A stretch of 64,000 nucleotides of DNA from Clostridia bacterium (GTDB taxonomy: Bacteria; Bacillota; Clostridia; Oscillospirales; CAG-272), in contig JAFQDK010000023.1 of assembly GCA_017399305.1 (NCBI GenBank), positions 1-64,000 on the forward strand. Direction: 5' to 3'. The position numbers and the translations under genes were made by a program. The notes under the pieces were generated by a model that saw only the letters and a list, made by a program, of their open reading frames with translations, was not told the origin of the DNA and ran no database searches. Positions 7,337 to 16,206 of this stretch are shown here, in pieces. Numbering within the stretch: the first letter of the stretch is position 1; the number at the start of each line of letters is the position of its first letter.

Positions 7337-9529
7337 TTACTTGGTTAGTATAGCAGTAGAAGTTGCACCGTCCCAGATTATGTTATCGTTTGCCACTCCA
7401 AGAGCGTTAGCAATAGCACGAACAGGGAGGTATGTGCGGCTGCTTTCAATGATAGCCGGAGAGTCGAGTGTTACTGTCTCGCCGTTTACCGTCATTGAGG
7501 GAGCGCCGATTACGATAACGATTGTAACTTCATCATTTGTAAGTGTTGCGGTTGAGGTTGCGCCGTCCCAAGCTACATTTGCGCCGAACGCATCAGCAAG
7601 GAAGCGAACAGGGAGCAGAATGCGGCTGTTACGGTTAATTGGAGCAGCGTCAAGAGTTTTTGCTTCACCATTTATGTATGCTGTGTTAGAACCAACAGTG
7701 AGTTTAACCTCTGTTTTTTCAGCCACGGGAGGCTCGATAGGTGCAGAAGGCTCATATGTGATGATATCGCCGTTGCCCTCGATTGTGAGAACCTTTTGAG
7801 CCTCTTCAGAGAGGATCGCAACTGCGCCGGATTCAACTTCAATCTTGAAGTGATAGTCGTTGCCGGGCTTTGTCAAAAATACAACAGTATCAGTGATAAT
7901 AAGGGTAGCACCGGGGTTTACATGAATTGTGTTCTGGTTGTTTTCCTGGAAGAGGATGATGTTATCAAAGATAACATCGCTCGATATGTTGAGCACGGTA
8001 CCAGAACCAAGCTTGAAAGCGCAAGCGGGGTTGTTTGCAGGTTCGGGATTCTTATAATCAACGCCGTCATAAACCGAAGTGATAGTGAGAGGACCGCCGA
8101 GTACGGGGAGAGAGTATGCATTTGCGTTGCTGGTGCCGGACATATAAGATTTACCGGAAACAACGAGAGTACCGCCGGTCTTAAGAATCTTTGTTACACC
8201 GTTTGAGTATCCTTTTACTGCAGTGCTGGGAGAAGAGCCGTCATTCTTATCGCTACCTTTAGCATAATCAATGAAACAAACTTTTGCCGCACCGTCTTCA
8301 GGACCGTCAGTCGGTGTGCCTGATCCACCGGAAAGAATGGTTGCTTTTTCACCAATTGTGATATAGCCATCACCTTCAACGGTAGAGAAGGTACCACCGT
8401 TGATAACAGCAGTTCCACCTGCTTCAACTACGATTCTGAAGTAATAGGACTGCTTTGTCATGGTGACAACATTCTCATTGATAGTAAGCGAACCTCCGTT
8501 TTTAACAACGAGAGTGTTTTGTCCGTTTTCCTGGAACAGAATGATGTTGTCGAATACTACATTACCTTCAATGTTGAGCTTTGTTCCTGAACCGAGCTTG
8601 AAAGCACAAGCAGGATTTGTAGCAGGCTCGGGGTTCTTGTAGTCAACACCGTCATAAACTGATGTAAATACAAGCGGATTTTCAAAATAGGGTAATGTGA
8701 ATTCATTTACACCTTCAGTGCCGGCTACATATGATTTTCCGCTTACAACAACTGTACCGCCGTTCTTGAGAACGTCAAATACTCCTCCTGTATAGCCTTT
8801 TACAGCGGTGCTGGGGGAGAAGCCGTCATTGCTGTTTGAGCCGTTGTAGTCAAGGAAGCAAACGTTATCTTCGCTTGTGACAACCGTCTCTTTTACAGGA
8901 ACATCTGATCCGTCATTGAGAATATTTGCTTTGCCACCGATTGTGATATCACCGTCGCCGTAAACTGCGGAGAAAGTACCGCCATTTACAATTGCCTTGC
9001 CACCTTTTTCAACAATTATTTTAGTGTAATAAGCGTGTTTTGACATTGTAACAATGTTTTCAGTGATTGTGAGTGTTGCGCCGTCTTTAACAATAAGTGT
9101 ATTCTGAGCGCCTTCCTGGAAAAGGATAAGGTCGTCAAGAGTAATGTCACTTTCAATCGTCAGTGTCATTCCGGAGGCAAACTTCATTGAGCCTGATGCA
9201 GGATTTGTAGCAGGTTCAGGGTTCTTGTAGTCAACATTGTCATAGTTTGCGGTTATGGTTACATGACCGCGAGTTTTCCATGTGTAGTTTGCGCCGATGT
9301 GGAGTTTTTCGCATACAACAAGCGTTCCACCGCCGTCAAGCATACCGATTGCACCGGAACCGCCGGCATTGCCAAGAGATTTTTTAGGTGTATTTGCAGA
9401 AAAACCGTCGTTGGCATTATTGCCTTTATTGAATGAAATATAAACGGCGGATTCATTTGCCGTTACAGAAACAGAGAGAACGCCGAAGATAAGCAGTGCT
9501 GTCAAAAGCGCACAAATAATCTTTTTCAT
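7337..9529 (-). CDS. Secreted protein with three about 195-residue beta-helix repeats and a stalk domain
   Basis: 730 residues. A signal peptide (1-24, ending at VTAN) is followed by three repeats starting near residues 29, 221 and 415. Each begins with an aromatic NDGFS or NDGSSPSTAVKG motif, contains YDNVDYKNPEPA or YDGVDYKNPEPA, then DNIILFQE-like and beta-rich stretches (GGTAVINGGTFS). This looks like a pectate-lyase-type beta-helix without recognisable catalytic residues. Residues about 606-730 hold two copper-amine-oxidase-type stalk units (LLPVRFLADAFG, YLPVRAIANALG, each followed by WDGATSTA). The start has an AGGAG site. It is probably a glycan-binding or adhesive surface protein. 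The gene is downstream of the SLH/GH127 genes in the same direction. Confidence 0.75.
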   Translation of the reverse strand: MKKIICALLTALLIFGVLSVSVTANESAVYISFNKGNNANDGFSANTPKKSLGNAGGSGAIGMLDGGGTLVVCEKLHIGANYTWKTRGHVTITANYDNVDYKNPEPATNPASGSMKFASGMTLTIESDITLDDLILFQEGAQNTLIVKDGATLTITENIVTMSKHAYYTKIIVEKGGKAIVNGGTFSAVYGDGDITIGGKANILNDGSDVPVKETVVTSEDNVCFLDYNGSNSNDGFSPSTAVKGYTGGVFDVLKNGGTVVVSGKSYVAGTEGVNEFTLPYFENPLVFTSVYDGVDYKNPEPATNPACAFKLGSGTKLNIEGNVVFDNIILFQENGQNTLVVKNGGSLTINENVVTMTKQSYYFRIVVEAGGTAVINGGTFSTVEGDGYITIGEKATILSGGSGTPTDGPEDGAAKVCFIDYAKGSDKNDGSSPSTAVKGYSNGVTKILKTGGTLVVSGKSYMSGTSNANAYSLPVLGGPLTITSVYDGVDYKNPEPANNPACAFKLGSGTVLNISSDVIFDNIILFQENNQNTIHVNPGATLIITDTVVFLTKPGNDYHFKIEVESGAVAILSEEAQKVLTIEGNGDIITYEPSAPIEPPVAEKTEVKLTVGSNTAYINGEAKTLDAAPINRNSRILLPVRFLADAFGANVAWDGATSTATLTNDEVTIVIVIGAPSMTVNGETVTLDSPAIIESSRTYLPVRAIANALGVANDNIIWDGATSTAILTK

Positions 9530-9542
9530 GTTTTTCTCCTTT

Positions 9543-9700
9543 TTATTCAGCTACAGGCTGAGTAAACTTTTTGTTAAGTGCCTCAGCGACCGCCTTGTAA
9601 GTGTCATACACAGAAGCAGGCGGTTGAGCTGAGAGCGATAAATGCCGATATCGTAGTAGATACCTACGTCAAATATACGGTTGCGTATTGTTCCACCGGA
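9543..9700 (-). pseudogene. Degraded coding remnant between two surface genes
   Basis: On the minus strand, 9636 to 9543 reads as 31 plausible residues (PPASVYDTYKAVAEALNKKF and five more) ending in a stop. The preceding 80 bases read as RNRIFDVGIYYDIGIYRSQL in a different frame. Together they look like the frameshifted C-terminal end of a gene, possibly an extracellular solute-binding protein, but this name is a guess. No start or ribosome binding site is visible. Confidence 0.3.
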
Positions 9701-9701
9701 A

Positions 9702-12140
9702 TTAATTCAAAACAACCTTTGGCCAAAGTTTGGTTGAGAATGACGAAGCGCCGGTAAATGTGTCAGAAACCGAGCCGGTGCCGTCTTGATTCTCAATTGC
9801 AAATCTTACAGGGAACTCGCTTTTTCCTACAAGTCCAAACTTAGCTTTAGGAACCGCAATTTCGATAATTGCGCCTTCATCCTTGTCCTCGTTGTTGTTT
9901 ACTGTTCCAATGGTAGTTACTTTAGCATCTTTTATAGCGAAAGTATCGCGCTTGATACCGCCGCTGTAGTATTCAACCGAAGCCTTGCCGTTTAGGTTGA
10001 TAGTAATGCGGTAGTCGGCGGTGTCGCCTGCACCAATGCAGACCGTAGCAGTGTCACCGTCAGTGAGGTAGTAGTCAAGACGTGAGATGAGGAAGTATAC
10101 ATTTTCATCATCGTGTGCTGTGCGCAGCGTTGCCTGCGCCTGAGATTCACTTCCTACAAATAGTGCATCGGTGTTGCCATCCCAGTCGTTGGTATAGCCG
10201 TCAACAGATATGTTTGCCTTAGGCGCATTAACACGGTGATTGAGGTATGAGTAATAAAGATTGATACCCTTTGCACCGCCTACGGTAGTTTGCATAGCGG
10301 TGATTGCTCTATGAGAATCAACTACAGTGCAGGAGCCCCAGATTCCGTTAGCACCGGGCGCATTCTGGAATGTGTTGCCGAATTCGCTGCCGTCAGCGGC
10401 ACCGATTCTGCCAACAAGAGTTCCACCGTAGTTGTGTGTCATATATACTTCGCCGGAAGGAAAACGGTCAACATAAGGACTTGAGTTAGGCGCTATTGTG
10501 AGTTTGGTGTATACACCTTCCTCGTCTTCGCCGAGTTCTTTCCAATGGCCGTTTTCATCGCTTACAGCATATGAAACACGGAACTTGCCGTCAAGCTGTT
10601 TAACCTCAACTGCAAGAAGGGTTCTGCCGTTTGCAAGCTCAACCGCAACCGGCATCTGACCGTTATAGTGCGGTCTTTCTGTATTTGAATACTGGTCAAG
10701 CAAATCGCCGACATATTCCTGATATACTGTGTATGCGTGGTAATAGTTAGTGTCACCGGGCTGAATATCGGGTGTCCATGTTGCACCGTTGTCTTTTGAT
10801 ACTATCATCGCTGTACCCGTGGAACGGTGTGATTCGTCATAGCCGAATTTTACGATGTCAGGACCAACTTGAGTGAAATAAACTTCGATATCGCCATTGG
10901 AACGTCTGAGAACACCGGGCTCCCATACCTGGCCGGTATAGATGCGCTTATGTTCACCCCATACAAGCTTGCCGCTTGCATCAACAGTAGCCGTTACCGA
11001 ATAAAGACCGCTGAGTTCTGGATAATAACGGTAACCGTTACAGGGGCGCTTAGCATAAACGCAGAATAGTGTACCGTCTTCAAGCACACAGCCGTCAACA
11101 TTCACACCCCAATAGGAATCGTTTTGACCTTCAAGCTTGCCGTAGGTATATGTGAATTTGTTTTCTGCGTGTCCCTGATTGAAAAGAACTTCGGGCGCAT
11201 TCCAGTTTATGCCGTCATTGCTTGTCGCATAATAAAGGTGCGGACCGGTCTCGTTAAAATGATAGAGAAGAACATAGAAGTCATCGCGCAGCTTCTTCAC
11301 TCTCGGATAATAAGCCTTGTCATAGCGGGAGTAACCTGTAGCAGCGGAGGTGAGAACTACATTTTCGCGGTAGTTGATTTCGAGAGATGCAGTACGGTAA
11401 TCATCGTTTGCATGGTCCCCGTCTACACTGTTTTGCTTGAGGTCGGTTATAGAAACAAGCTCTGTTTTAGCATCTTCCGGAACTGTAAGAGTATTGTTTT
11501 TGCATACCTCGTTATACTTTTCCATAGTAAAGAGTCCTTCCGTGATAAGCTGCTCGGCTATGCTGGCACCGCCACTCTTGGTGGTGGCGCTCAACGCTCT
11601 ATAGCAGATGACAAACGCATCGCCACGTGTAAAGTTATTGTCAGGAGTGGTGTCATTCAACAGGCCGGCCTCTTTTGCAAGGTCATAAGGCGCATTCCAT
11701 ACAAAGTCACCTGCCGCGTCATCATATTCAAGAACACGGAGTATAGCCGTCAGAAATGCAGCTTCAGTCATTGCATTGTCGGGGGCAAATTTGGTGTTGC
11801 TTACACCTTTGGTAACACCGTTAGCATATGCATACCCAACGTACGGAACTGCCCAAGCAGGCAAGTCGGTAAAAGGATGTGCAGATTCATTTGAGGTTGC
11901 TGCTTTTTCTTTTCCAAGAAAGCGGACAACCTGTGTTATTGATTGAGCGCGTGTCAGGCTGCCGTTTGTGTCAAAGTTGACAGAGCCGTCGGCGTTATTG
12001 CCAACGCCTGCGAGGAGTCCAAGTGCGTGTAAGCGTTCTGCCGCATCGTCTGCAGTGATAGCTTCTGCATCTTTACCAAATACAGAAACGACCATAAGTA
12101 TTGAAAGCAACAGCGCGAGAATAGCTATACACTTTTTCAT
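9702..12140 (-). CDS. SLH-anchored sialidase-like propeller protein with CBM9-like tail
   Basis: 812 residues with an AAGGAG site before the ATG. A signal peptide (about 1-25) is followed by three SLH repeats (about 26-215; for example PFTDLPAWAVPYVGYAYANG and a GDAFV segment), which bind secondary cell-wall polymers. About 245-640 look like a five- or six-bladed beta-propeller: two Asp-box-type motifs (NDGINW, KDNGATW), a YPRVKKL start and GRTLLAVEV strands. This suggests an exo-acting glycosidase of the sialidase or GH43/GH33-like superfamily. About 650-812 resemble a CBM9 sugar-binding domain (ISVDGYTNDWDG, DDENVYFLI). Only 38 bases separate it from the GH127 gene upstream, so they share a transcript. 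The substrate is unknown. Confidence 0.7.
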   Translation of the reverse strand: MKKCIAILALLLSILMVVSVFGKDAEAITADDAAERLHALGLLAGVGNNADGSVNFDTNGSLTRAQSITQVVRFLGKEKAATSNESAHPFTDLPAWAVPYVGYAYANGVTKGVSNTKFAPDNAMTEAAFLTAILRVLEYDDAAGDFVWNAPYDLAKEAGLLNDTTPDNNFTRGDAFVICYRALSATTKSGGASIAEQLITEGLFTMEKYNEVCKNNTLTVPEDAKTELVSITDLKQNSVDGDHANDDYRTASLEINYRENVVLTSAATGYSRYDKAYYPRVKKLRDDFYVLLYHFNETGPHLYYATSNDGINWNAPEVLFNQGHAENKFTYTYGKLEGQNDSYWGVNVDGCVLEDGTLFCVYAKRPCNGYRYYPELSGLYSVTATVDASGKLVWGEHKRIYTGQVWEPGVLRRSNGDIEVYFTQVGPDIVKFGYDESHRSTGTAMIVSKDNGATWTPDIQPGDTNYYHAYTVYQEYVGDLLDQYSNTERPHYNGQMPVAVELANGRTLLAVEVKQLDGKFRVSYAVSDENGHWKELGEDEEGVYTKLTIAPNSSPYVDRFPSGEVYMTHNYGGTLVGRIGAADGSEFGNTFQNAPGANGIWGSCTVVDSHRAITAMQTTVGGAKGINLYYSYLNHRVNAPKANISVDGYTNDWDGNTDALFVGSESQAQATLRTAHDDENVYFLISRLDYYLTDGDTATVCIGAGDTADYRITINLNGKASVEYYSGGIKRDTFAIKDAKVTTIGTVNNNEDKDEGAIIEIAVPKAKFGLVGKSEFPVRFAIENQDGTGSVSDTFTGASSFSTKLWPKVVLN

Positions 12141-12178
12141 TGTTGCATCTCCTTTTTGTATTTAATTATGTAAAAAAC

Positions 12179-14008
12179 TTATTTGGTTTTTACGATAGGC
12201 ATTTCGGTCATACGAAGCTTTGCACAGCCGTAGGGGATGAGAACCTTTTCTTCAGGCTCAGCAATAGCGTTTCTTGAACGTGGAGTAACGTCAGAAACAG
12301 AGTCGTAGCCGTCCTTATAATCCCAGTTAACTCTTGCGAGCTTTGTCTTAAGTCCGATACGAGGCATATTCTGGCCGAAAGGAATGTCGCCGCCTTCCAA
12401 TTCAACAACTTCAAAGTTACCGTCAACAAAACCATAGCGCCACTCTGACTTCGGGAAAAGCTCGTAGTCGCAGTACGGGAATTTGCGCTCAACGCCCTTG
12501 CGCTCATATTCATTCATCTTGTATTCGGTTTCAATAGGAAGCGAGAATACAAGGGGACCGTATTCAACAGTGTTCATCTTGCGGGGACGGTCAACAAGTC
12601 TTGCAAAGTCGGTGAAGGCAACTTCAACAGTCTCGCTGCCGCTCCATGTCTTGGAGATTACAATTTCGCTTTCGCCAACGTTCTTTCCATTGACCGTTGC
12701 GCTTTTAGCCCAGGCGGGAACGCGAATGTGAAGTGCAAATTCAACCTTTTCAGGAGCAGTAACTGTAAACTTGCCGCCAAGACGGAAAGGATATTCGGTG
12801 TCGATCTTAACTGTAACAGCTTTGCCGTTGATCTTAGTGTTGAGCTCGCTCGGGAGCATGGACATTACGCGGATGCCATCATCAGCCTTGTGGAAGATTG
12901 ATGTAGCAAACTTAGGCCAGCCCTGACCGTGGTTAGCGGTACAACATCCAAAGTGGGGTTCAAGACCAAACAGATGCGCCTCATTGTTGTTTGTACGGAA
13001 AGGCGCTCTGCCGGGGAACTTGATGCATGCAATCTGGTTGACCATCTGCACATATTGATGAGTCCACATATCATCGCTGATAGTTGCGGGGAGTGCATTA
13101 AATGCCATCTTTTCAAGACGGTCTGCCCAGATAGAGTCACCTGTGAGTGAGTAGAGAATCTCGCAGGAGTACATAAGCTCAACGATAGAGCAAAGCTCAA
13201 AGCCCTGGTTGTTGTATGTACCTGCAAGACATTCGTCGCCGGTGAATGTGGCAACAGCAGTGCCGTTGTATTTGTCGAGGAACTGCCAGAACTTTTCAGC
13301 CTTGTTGGTGATTTTCTTGCCAAGAAGAGTGTTAATAACAGCCTCTTCTTTAAAGGTCATGCAGAGGTTTACAATGTGGGTGTAGAGAGTCCATTTAAAG
13401 AGAGGACGCTTCCAAGTTTCCTTGTATTTTGAATAGTCCTCGCCCTGCTTGCAGAGAAGTCTTGCAAACGAGAGAATCCACTTTTCGGGATTCCTGTCGT
13501 ACATATACTGGAGAGGGATCATGCATTCGTAGTAGCGGAAAGCACCCCATGAGAAAATTTTGATTTTGCCGTTCTTAAGAAGTCTGTAAAGGCACTTCAT
13601 TGAGCGATAGAGAGCGTTGTATGCACGTTCATCGTTTGTGAATTCGCAATACTGTGCTAAAACTTTACCGATAAGCATAAAGCTCCATGTGTCGTATTTA
13701 GCGCGTTCTTCTTCTGTGCAAGGACAAATCCAACCGTCTTTTTGCTGACGGTCGATTATCGCGTTCATATATTTCTTTGCGCGTTCGATGGCATCCTTGT
13801 CGTCAAGAAGGTATGCAAGCGGAATAAAACCGTCAAGCCAGTATGGTACACGCTCCCAGCCTTCACGGTCACCACCGATCCAAGCGCTGTCGCGAACATC
13901 GGGCCACATTTTGTCAAGGTTTCCGTTAAGACCGGAAAGCTGAATTTCAAGCTGACGCTTAAGCCAGCCCTGTGGCTTTATTTCTGTTGGATTGAAAAAA
14001 TTATACAT
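12179..14008 (-). CDS. GH127-family beta-L-arabinofuranosidase (DUF1680)
   Basis: I start at 14008 (MYNFFNPTEI) because GGAGG lies 8 bases upstream; a frame-internal ATG at 14023 overlaps that site. The 609-residue length is normal for GH127. The zinc-binding and catalytic cysteine motif is clear as GCCTANHGQGWPKF, with an upstream ELC that supplies the Glu and Cys ligands seen in HypBA1. An alpha/alpha barrel precedes it and beta-sandwich modules follow (HIRVPAWA). The family removes beta-L-arabinofuranose from plant hydroxyproline-rich glycoproteins. No signal peptide is visible, so it probably acts on imported oligosaccharides, while the SLH protein downstream acts outside. It is divergent from an AraC regulator that probably controls it. 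Confidence 0.85.
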   Translation of the reverse strand: MYNFFNPTEIKPQGWLKRQLEIQLSGLNGNLDKMWPDVRDSAWIGGDREGWERVPYWLDGFIPLAYLLDDKDAIERAKKYMNAIIDRQQKDGWICPCTEEERAKYDTWSFMLIGKVLAQYCEFTNDERAYNALYRSMKCLYRLLKNGKIKIFSWGAFRYYECMIPLQYMYDRNPEKWILSFARLLCKQGEDYSKYKETWKRPLFKWTLYTHIVNLCMTFKEEAVINTLLGKKITNKAEKFWQFLDKYNGTAVATFTGDECLAGTYNNQGFELCSIVELMYSCEILYSLTGDSIWADRLEKMAFNALPATISDDMWTHQYVQMVNQIACIKFPGRAPFRTNNNEAHLFGLEPHFGCCTANHGQGWPKFATSIFHKADDGIRVMSMLPSELNTKINGKAVTVKIDTEYPFRLGGKFTVTAPEKVEFALHIRVPAWAKSATVNGKNVGESEIVISKTWSGSETVEVAFTDFARLVDRPRKMNTVEYGPLVFSLPIETEYKMNEYERKGVERKFPYCDYELFPKSEWRYGFVDGNFEVVELEGGDIPFGQNMPRIGLKTKLARVNWDYKDGYDSVSDVTPRSRNAIAEPEEKVLIPYGCAKLRMTEMPIVKTK

Positions 14009-14112
14009 ATTAAATCCTCCCATAGTTTTATTTACATCTTTATTTTATCACAATAAATATATAATTACCATTAATAATATTACAAAATATATGGTCAATA
14101 TAATGAAATATA

Positions 14113-14141
14113 TTGCAAATATCACAATTTGGTGCTATAAT
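14113..14141 (+). promoter_or_regulatory. Sigma-A promoter for the AraC regulator
   Basis: TTGCAA at 14113-14118, a 17-bp spacer, TATAAT at 14136-14141. It lies in the 152-bp AT-rich divergent region shared with the GH127 gene, where the regulator presumably binds. Confidence 0.7.
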
Positions 14142-14160
14142 TGTCGCGAGGTGATATTAA

Positions 14161-14930
14161 TGGAACACACTCTTTCATTTGATAAAGTACCGATATATTA
14201 CTCATCCGCTTTCAGATTCTTTGAAGCGCATGAAAAGCATATGACGCGCATTTGTTCACAGGATGTTTTGCTTATGGTGTTTGAAGGCACGCTTCGTTTT
14301 GTAGAAGACGGAGTACCTGTAGAGGTTTCTGAGGGCGAGTATTATATACAGTGTCGCGGACATTTGCATACCGCCATAGAAGAAAGTGATAAGCCCAAGT
14401 ATTTCTTTATTCATTTCTTCGGTGAGTTCGACAGTGGAAACAATACTATTCCGCTACGCGGCTATGCAGATTTTTCCGAGTTATTTCCGTTGTTTCGCAA
14501 GCTCAACACTTTGCGACTTGCCGATGCGTCAATAGTTGAAAAGACAGCGGTGTTTTGTGAAATACTTTCTGTATTGAAAAAAGGAAACGACCGTGCCGAG
14601 AAGAGCACAGTCGTTTTAGAAGTTATTTCTATGGTGTCCGAAGATATACAAAAGCCATTTTCTCTTGATGCTGTTGCGGCAAAGTGCGGATATAGCAAGA
14701 ACCATGTAATTAACGTGTTCAAACGCGAAACAGGGAAAACGCCGTACGCATATATCACCGATATGAAAATCGATATGGCTAAGCAATTGTTGCTAAATTC
14801 CGAAAGTTCCTTGTCGCAAATAGGTGTTGAATGCGGATTTGGCGACTATATTAATTTTTATAAAGCGTTTGTGAAATCGGAGGGCGAGCCTCCGCTTGCA
14901 TGGAAACGCAGAAAGCTTAAAGAAAAATAA
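14161..14930 (+). CDS. AraC-family transcriptional regulator
   Basis: Start at 14161 (MEHTLSFDK) with GAGGTGA upstream; the frame extends further left but without coding character. 256 residues. The N-terminal half (about 1-140) is a cupin-like ligand-binding domain. The C-terminal about 100 residues carry two helix-turn-helix motifs (LDAVAAKCGYSKNHVINVFKR, and SQIGVECGFGDYINFYKAF), as in the arabinose-operon regulator family. The divergent arrangement with the GH127 gene suggests it responds to a plant-derived sugar and activates the GH127/SLH operon. Its 3' end overlaps the convergent transporter gene by 14 bases. Confidence 0.85.
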
Positions 14931-16023
14931 AGTACGCAGCCGCGGTAAGAACAGCAAGGAAAATAAGGTTTATAACGGTAAAGAGAATAAAATACCGCTT
15001 TCCGTCTCCCGGATGCAGAATTCTGTATTCACTGAAGGTTATAAGACTTGCAAGTGATGCGATAATCGTGCCTGTACCGCCGATGTTTACTCCGAGCAAA
15101 AGTTCGCGATAGTTTTCGGTGAATTGTGTCAGCAGTATCGCAGAGGGAACGTTGCTTATTATTTGGCATGAGATTATAGAAATGAGCAGTGTGCTTTTTT
15201 CAAGAAGAGTGCTTGCAAGCGCATTTACCGCCTCTATCTTTGACATGTTTCCTGCAAAAATAAAGAACATAACAAACGTCAGAAGAAGCGGATAGTCAAC
15301 AGCTTTAAGCGCATCGCGATCCATGAAAAAGAGTATAATCGGTATAACAATAAGGCCGAGCCAGTAGGGAATCGTGCGGAATACGATGAGTAGTGACAGC
15401 GCAAACAGCACAAGGTATATTACAGTGCGACGGCGATTAAGCTTTTCGGGAAAGCTTTCTGTTATTGCGAGCGGTTCGTTTTTCAAAAAGAAACAAGCTA
15501 CCGTCAGCATTGCAACTGCAAGGAGGAATGGGGCAAGCATAATGCCCATGAATTCCAAAGTCGGTATTTCAAATGCAGTGTAGAGATACAGATTCTGTGG
15601 ATTTCCGAAAGGCGTAAGCATACCGCCAAGGTTTGCTGAAATGTTTTGCAGGATAAATATATATGCCATGTGTTTGTCCTGTTTTGTGACCGACAGTGCA
15701 AAGTATCCAAGCGGCAAAAATGTAATCAGCGCCATGTCGTTTGCGATAAGCATTGAGCCTATAAAGGTTATGTAGACAAGGGCGAGTGCAAGCATACGCA
15801 GATTTCCTGTCAGCATTACAATACGGCGTGCAAGTATCGTGAAAAACTTGATATTTCTGAGCGCGCATACAACGGCAAGCGTCAAAAACAGACAGCTAAG
15901 AGTTTTGAGATCAAAATACTCAATGTATTCAAGCGACGGCGGTACAAAGAAGCATGTTATAATCGATGCAAGCGTTGCAATGCACAAAACCGTGTGCTTT
16001 TTAAACAGTTTTACAATAGGCAT
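14917..16023 (-). CDS. SLC13/ArsB-type anion transporter
   Basis: 368 residues with about ten hydrophobic segments and a GAAGG site before the ATG. The repeated re-entrant motif is visible as ANLGGMLTPFGNPQNL, and later GGTGTIIASLAS, which matches the citrate transporter/ion-transporter superfamily (PF03600). Members carry dicarboxylates, citrate, sulfate or arsenite using Na+ or H+. The length is short for CitT-type proteins (about 480) but normal for ArsB/NhaD-like ones. Substrate cannot be told from sequence. Convergent with and overlapping the AraC gene. Confidence 0.75.
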   Translation of the reverse strand: MPIVKLFKKHTVLCIATLASIITCFFVPPSLEYIEYFDLKTLSCLFLTLAVVCALRNIKFFTILARRIVMLTGNLRMLALALVYITFIGSMLIANDMALITFLPLGYFALSVTKQDKHMAYIFILQNISANLGGMLTPFGNPQNLYLYTAFEIPTLEFMGIMLAPFLLAVAMLTVACFFLKNEPLAITESFPEKLNRRRTVIYLVLFALSLLIVFRTIPYWLGLIVIPIILFFMDRDALKAVDYPLLLTFVMFFIFAGNMSKIEAVNALASTLLEKSTLLISIISCQIISNVPSAILLTQFTENYRELLLGVNIGGTGTIIASLASLITFSEYRILHPGDGKRYFILFTVINLIFLAVLTAAAYFIFL

Positions 16024-16146
16024 AAATCAACCTTCTTATATATAAAATATCACACCGAAACAATATACCACTTTTTTTAACAAATTACAATAGATAAATT
16101 AAAGTTTACGGTTTTCAAGTGAGTAAAACATTAATTTACCCACCTA

Positions 16147-16175
16147 TTGATTTTGTTAATATAAATTGCTATAAT
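16147..16175 (+). promoter_or_regulatory. Sigma-A promoter for lepA
   Basis: TTGATT at 16147-16152, a 17-bp spacer, TATAAT at 16170-16175, 32 bases before the start codon. Confidence 0.75.
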
Positions 16176-16206
16176 AAATATTATTTATTTACGAGAGGCT
16201 AATAAA

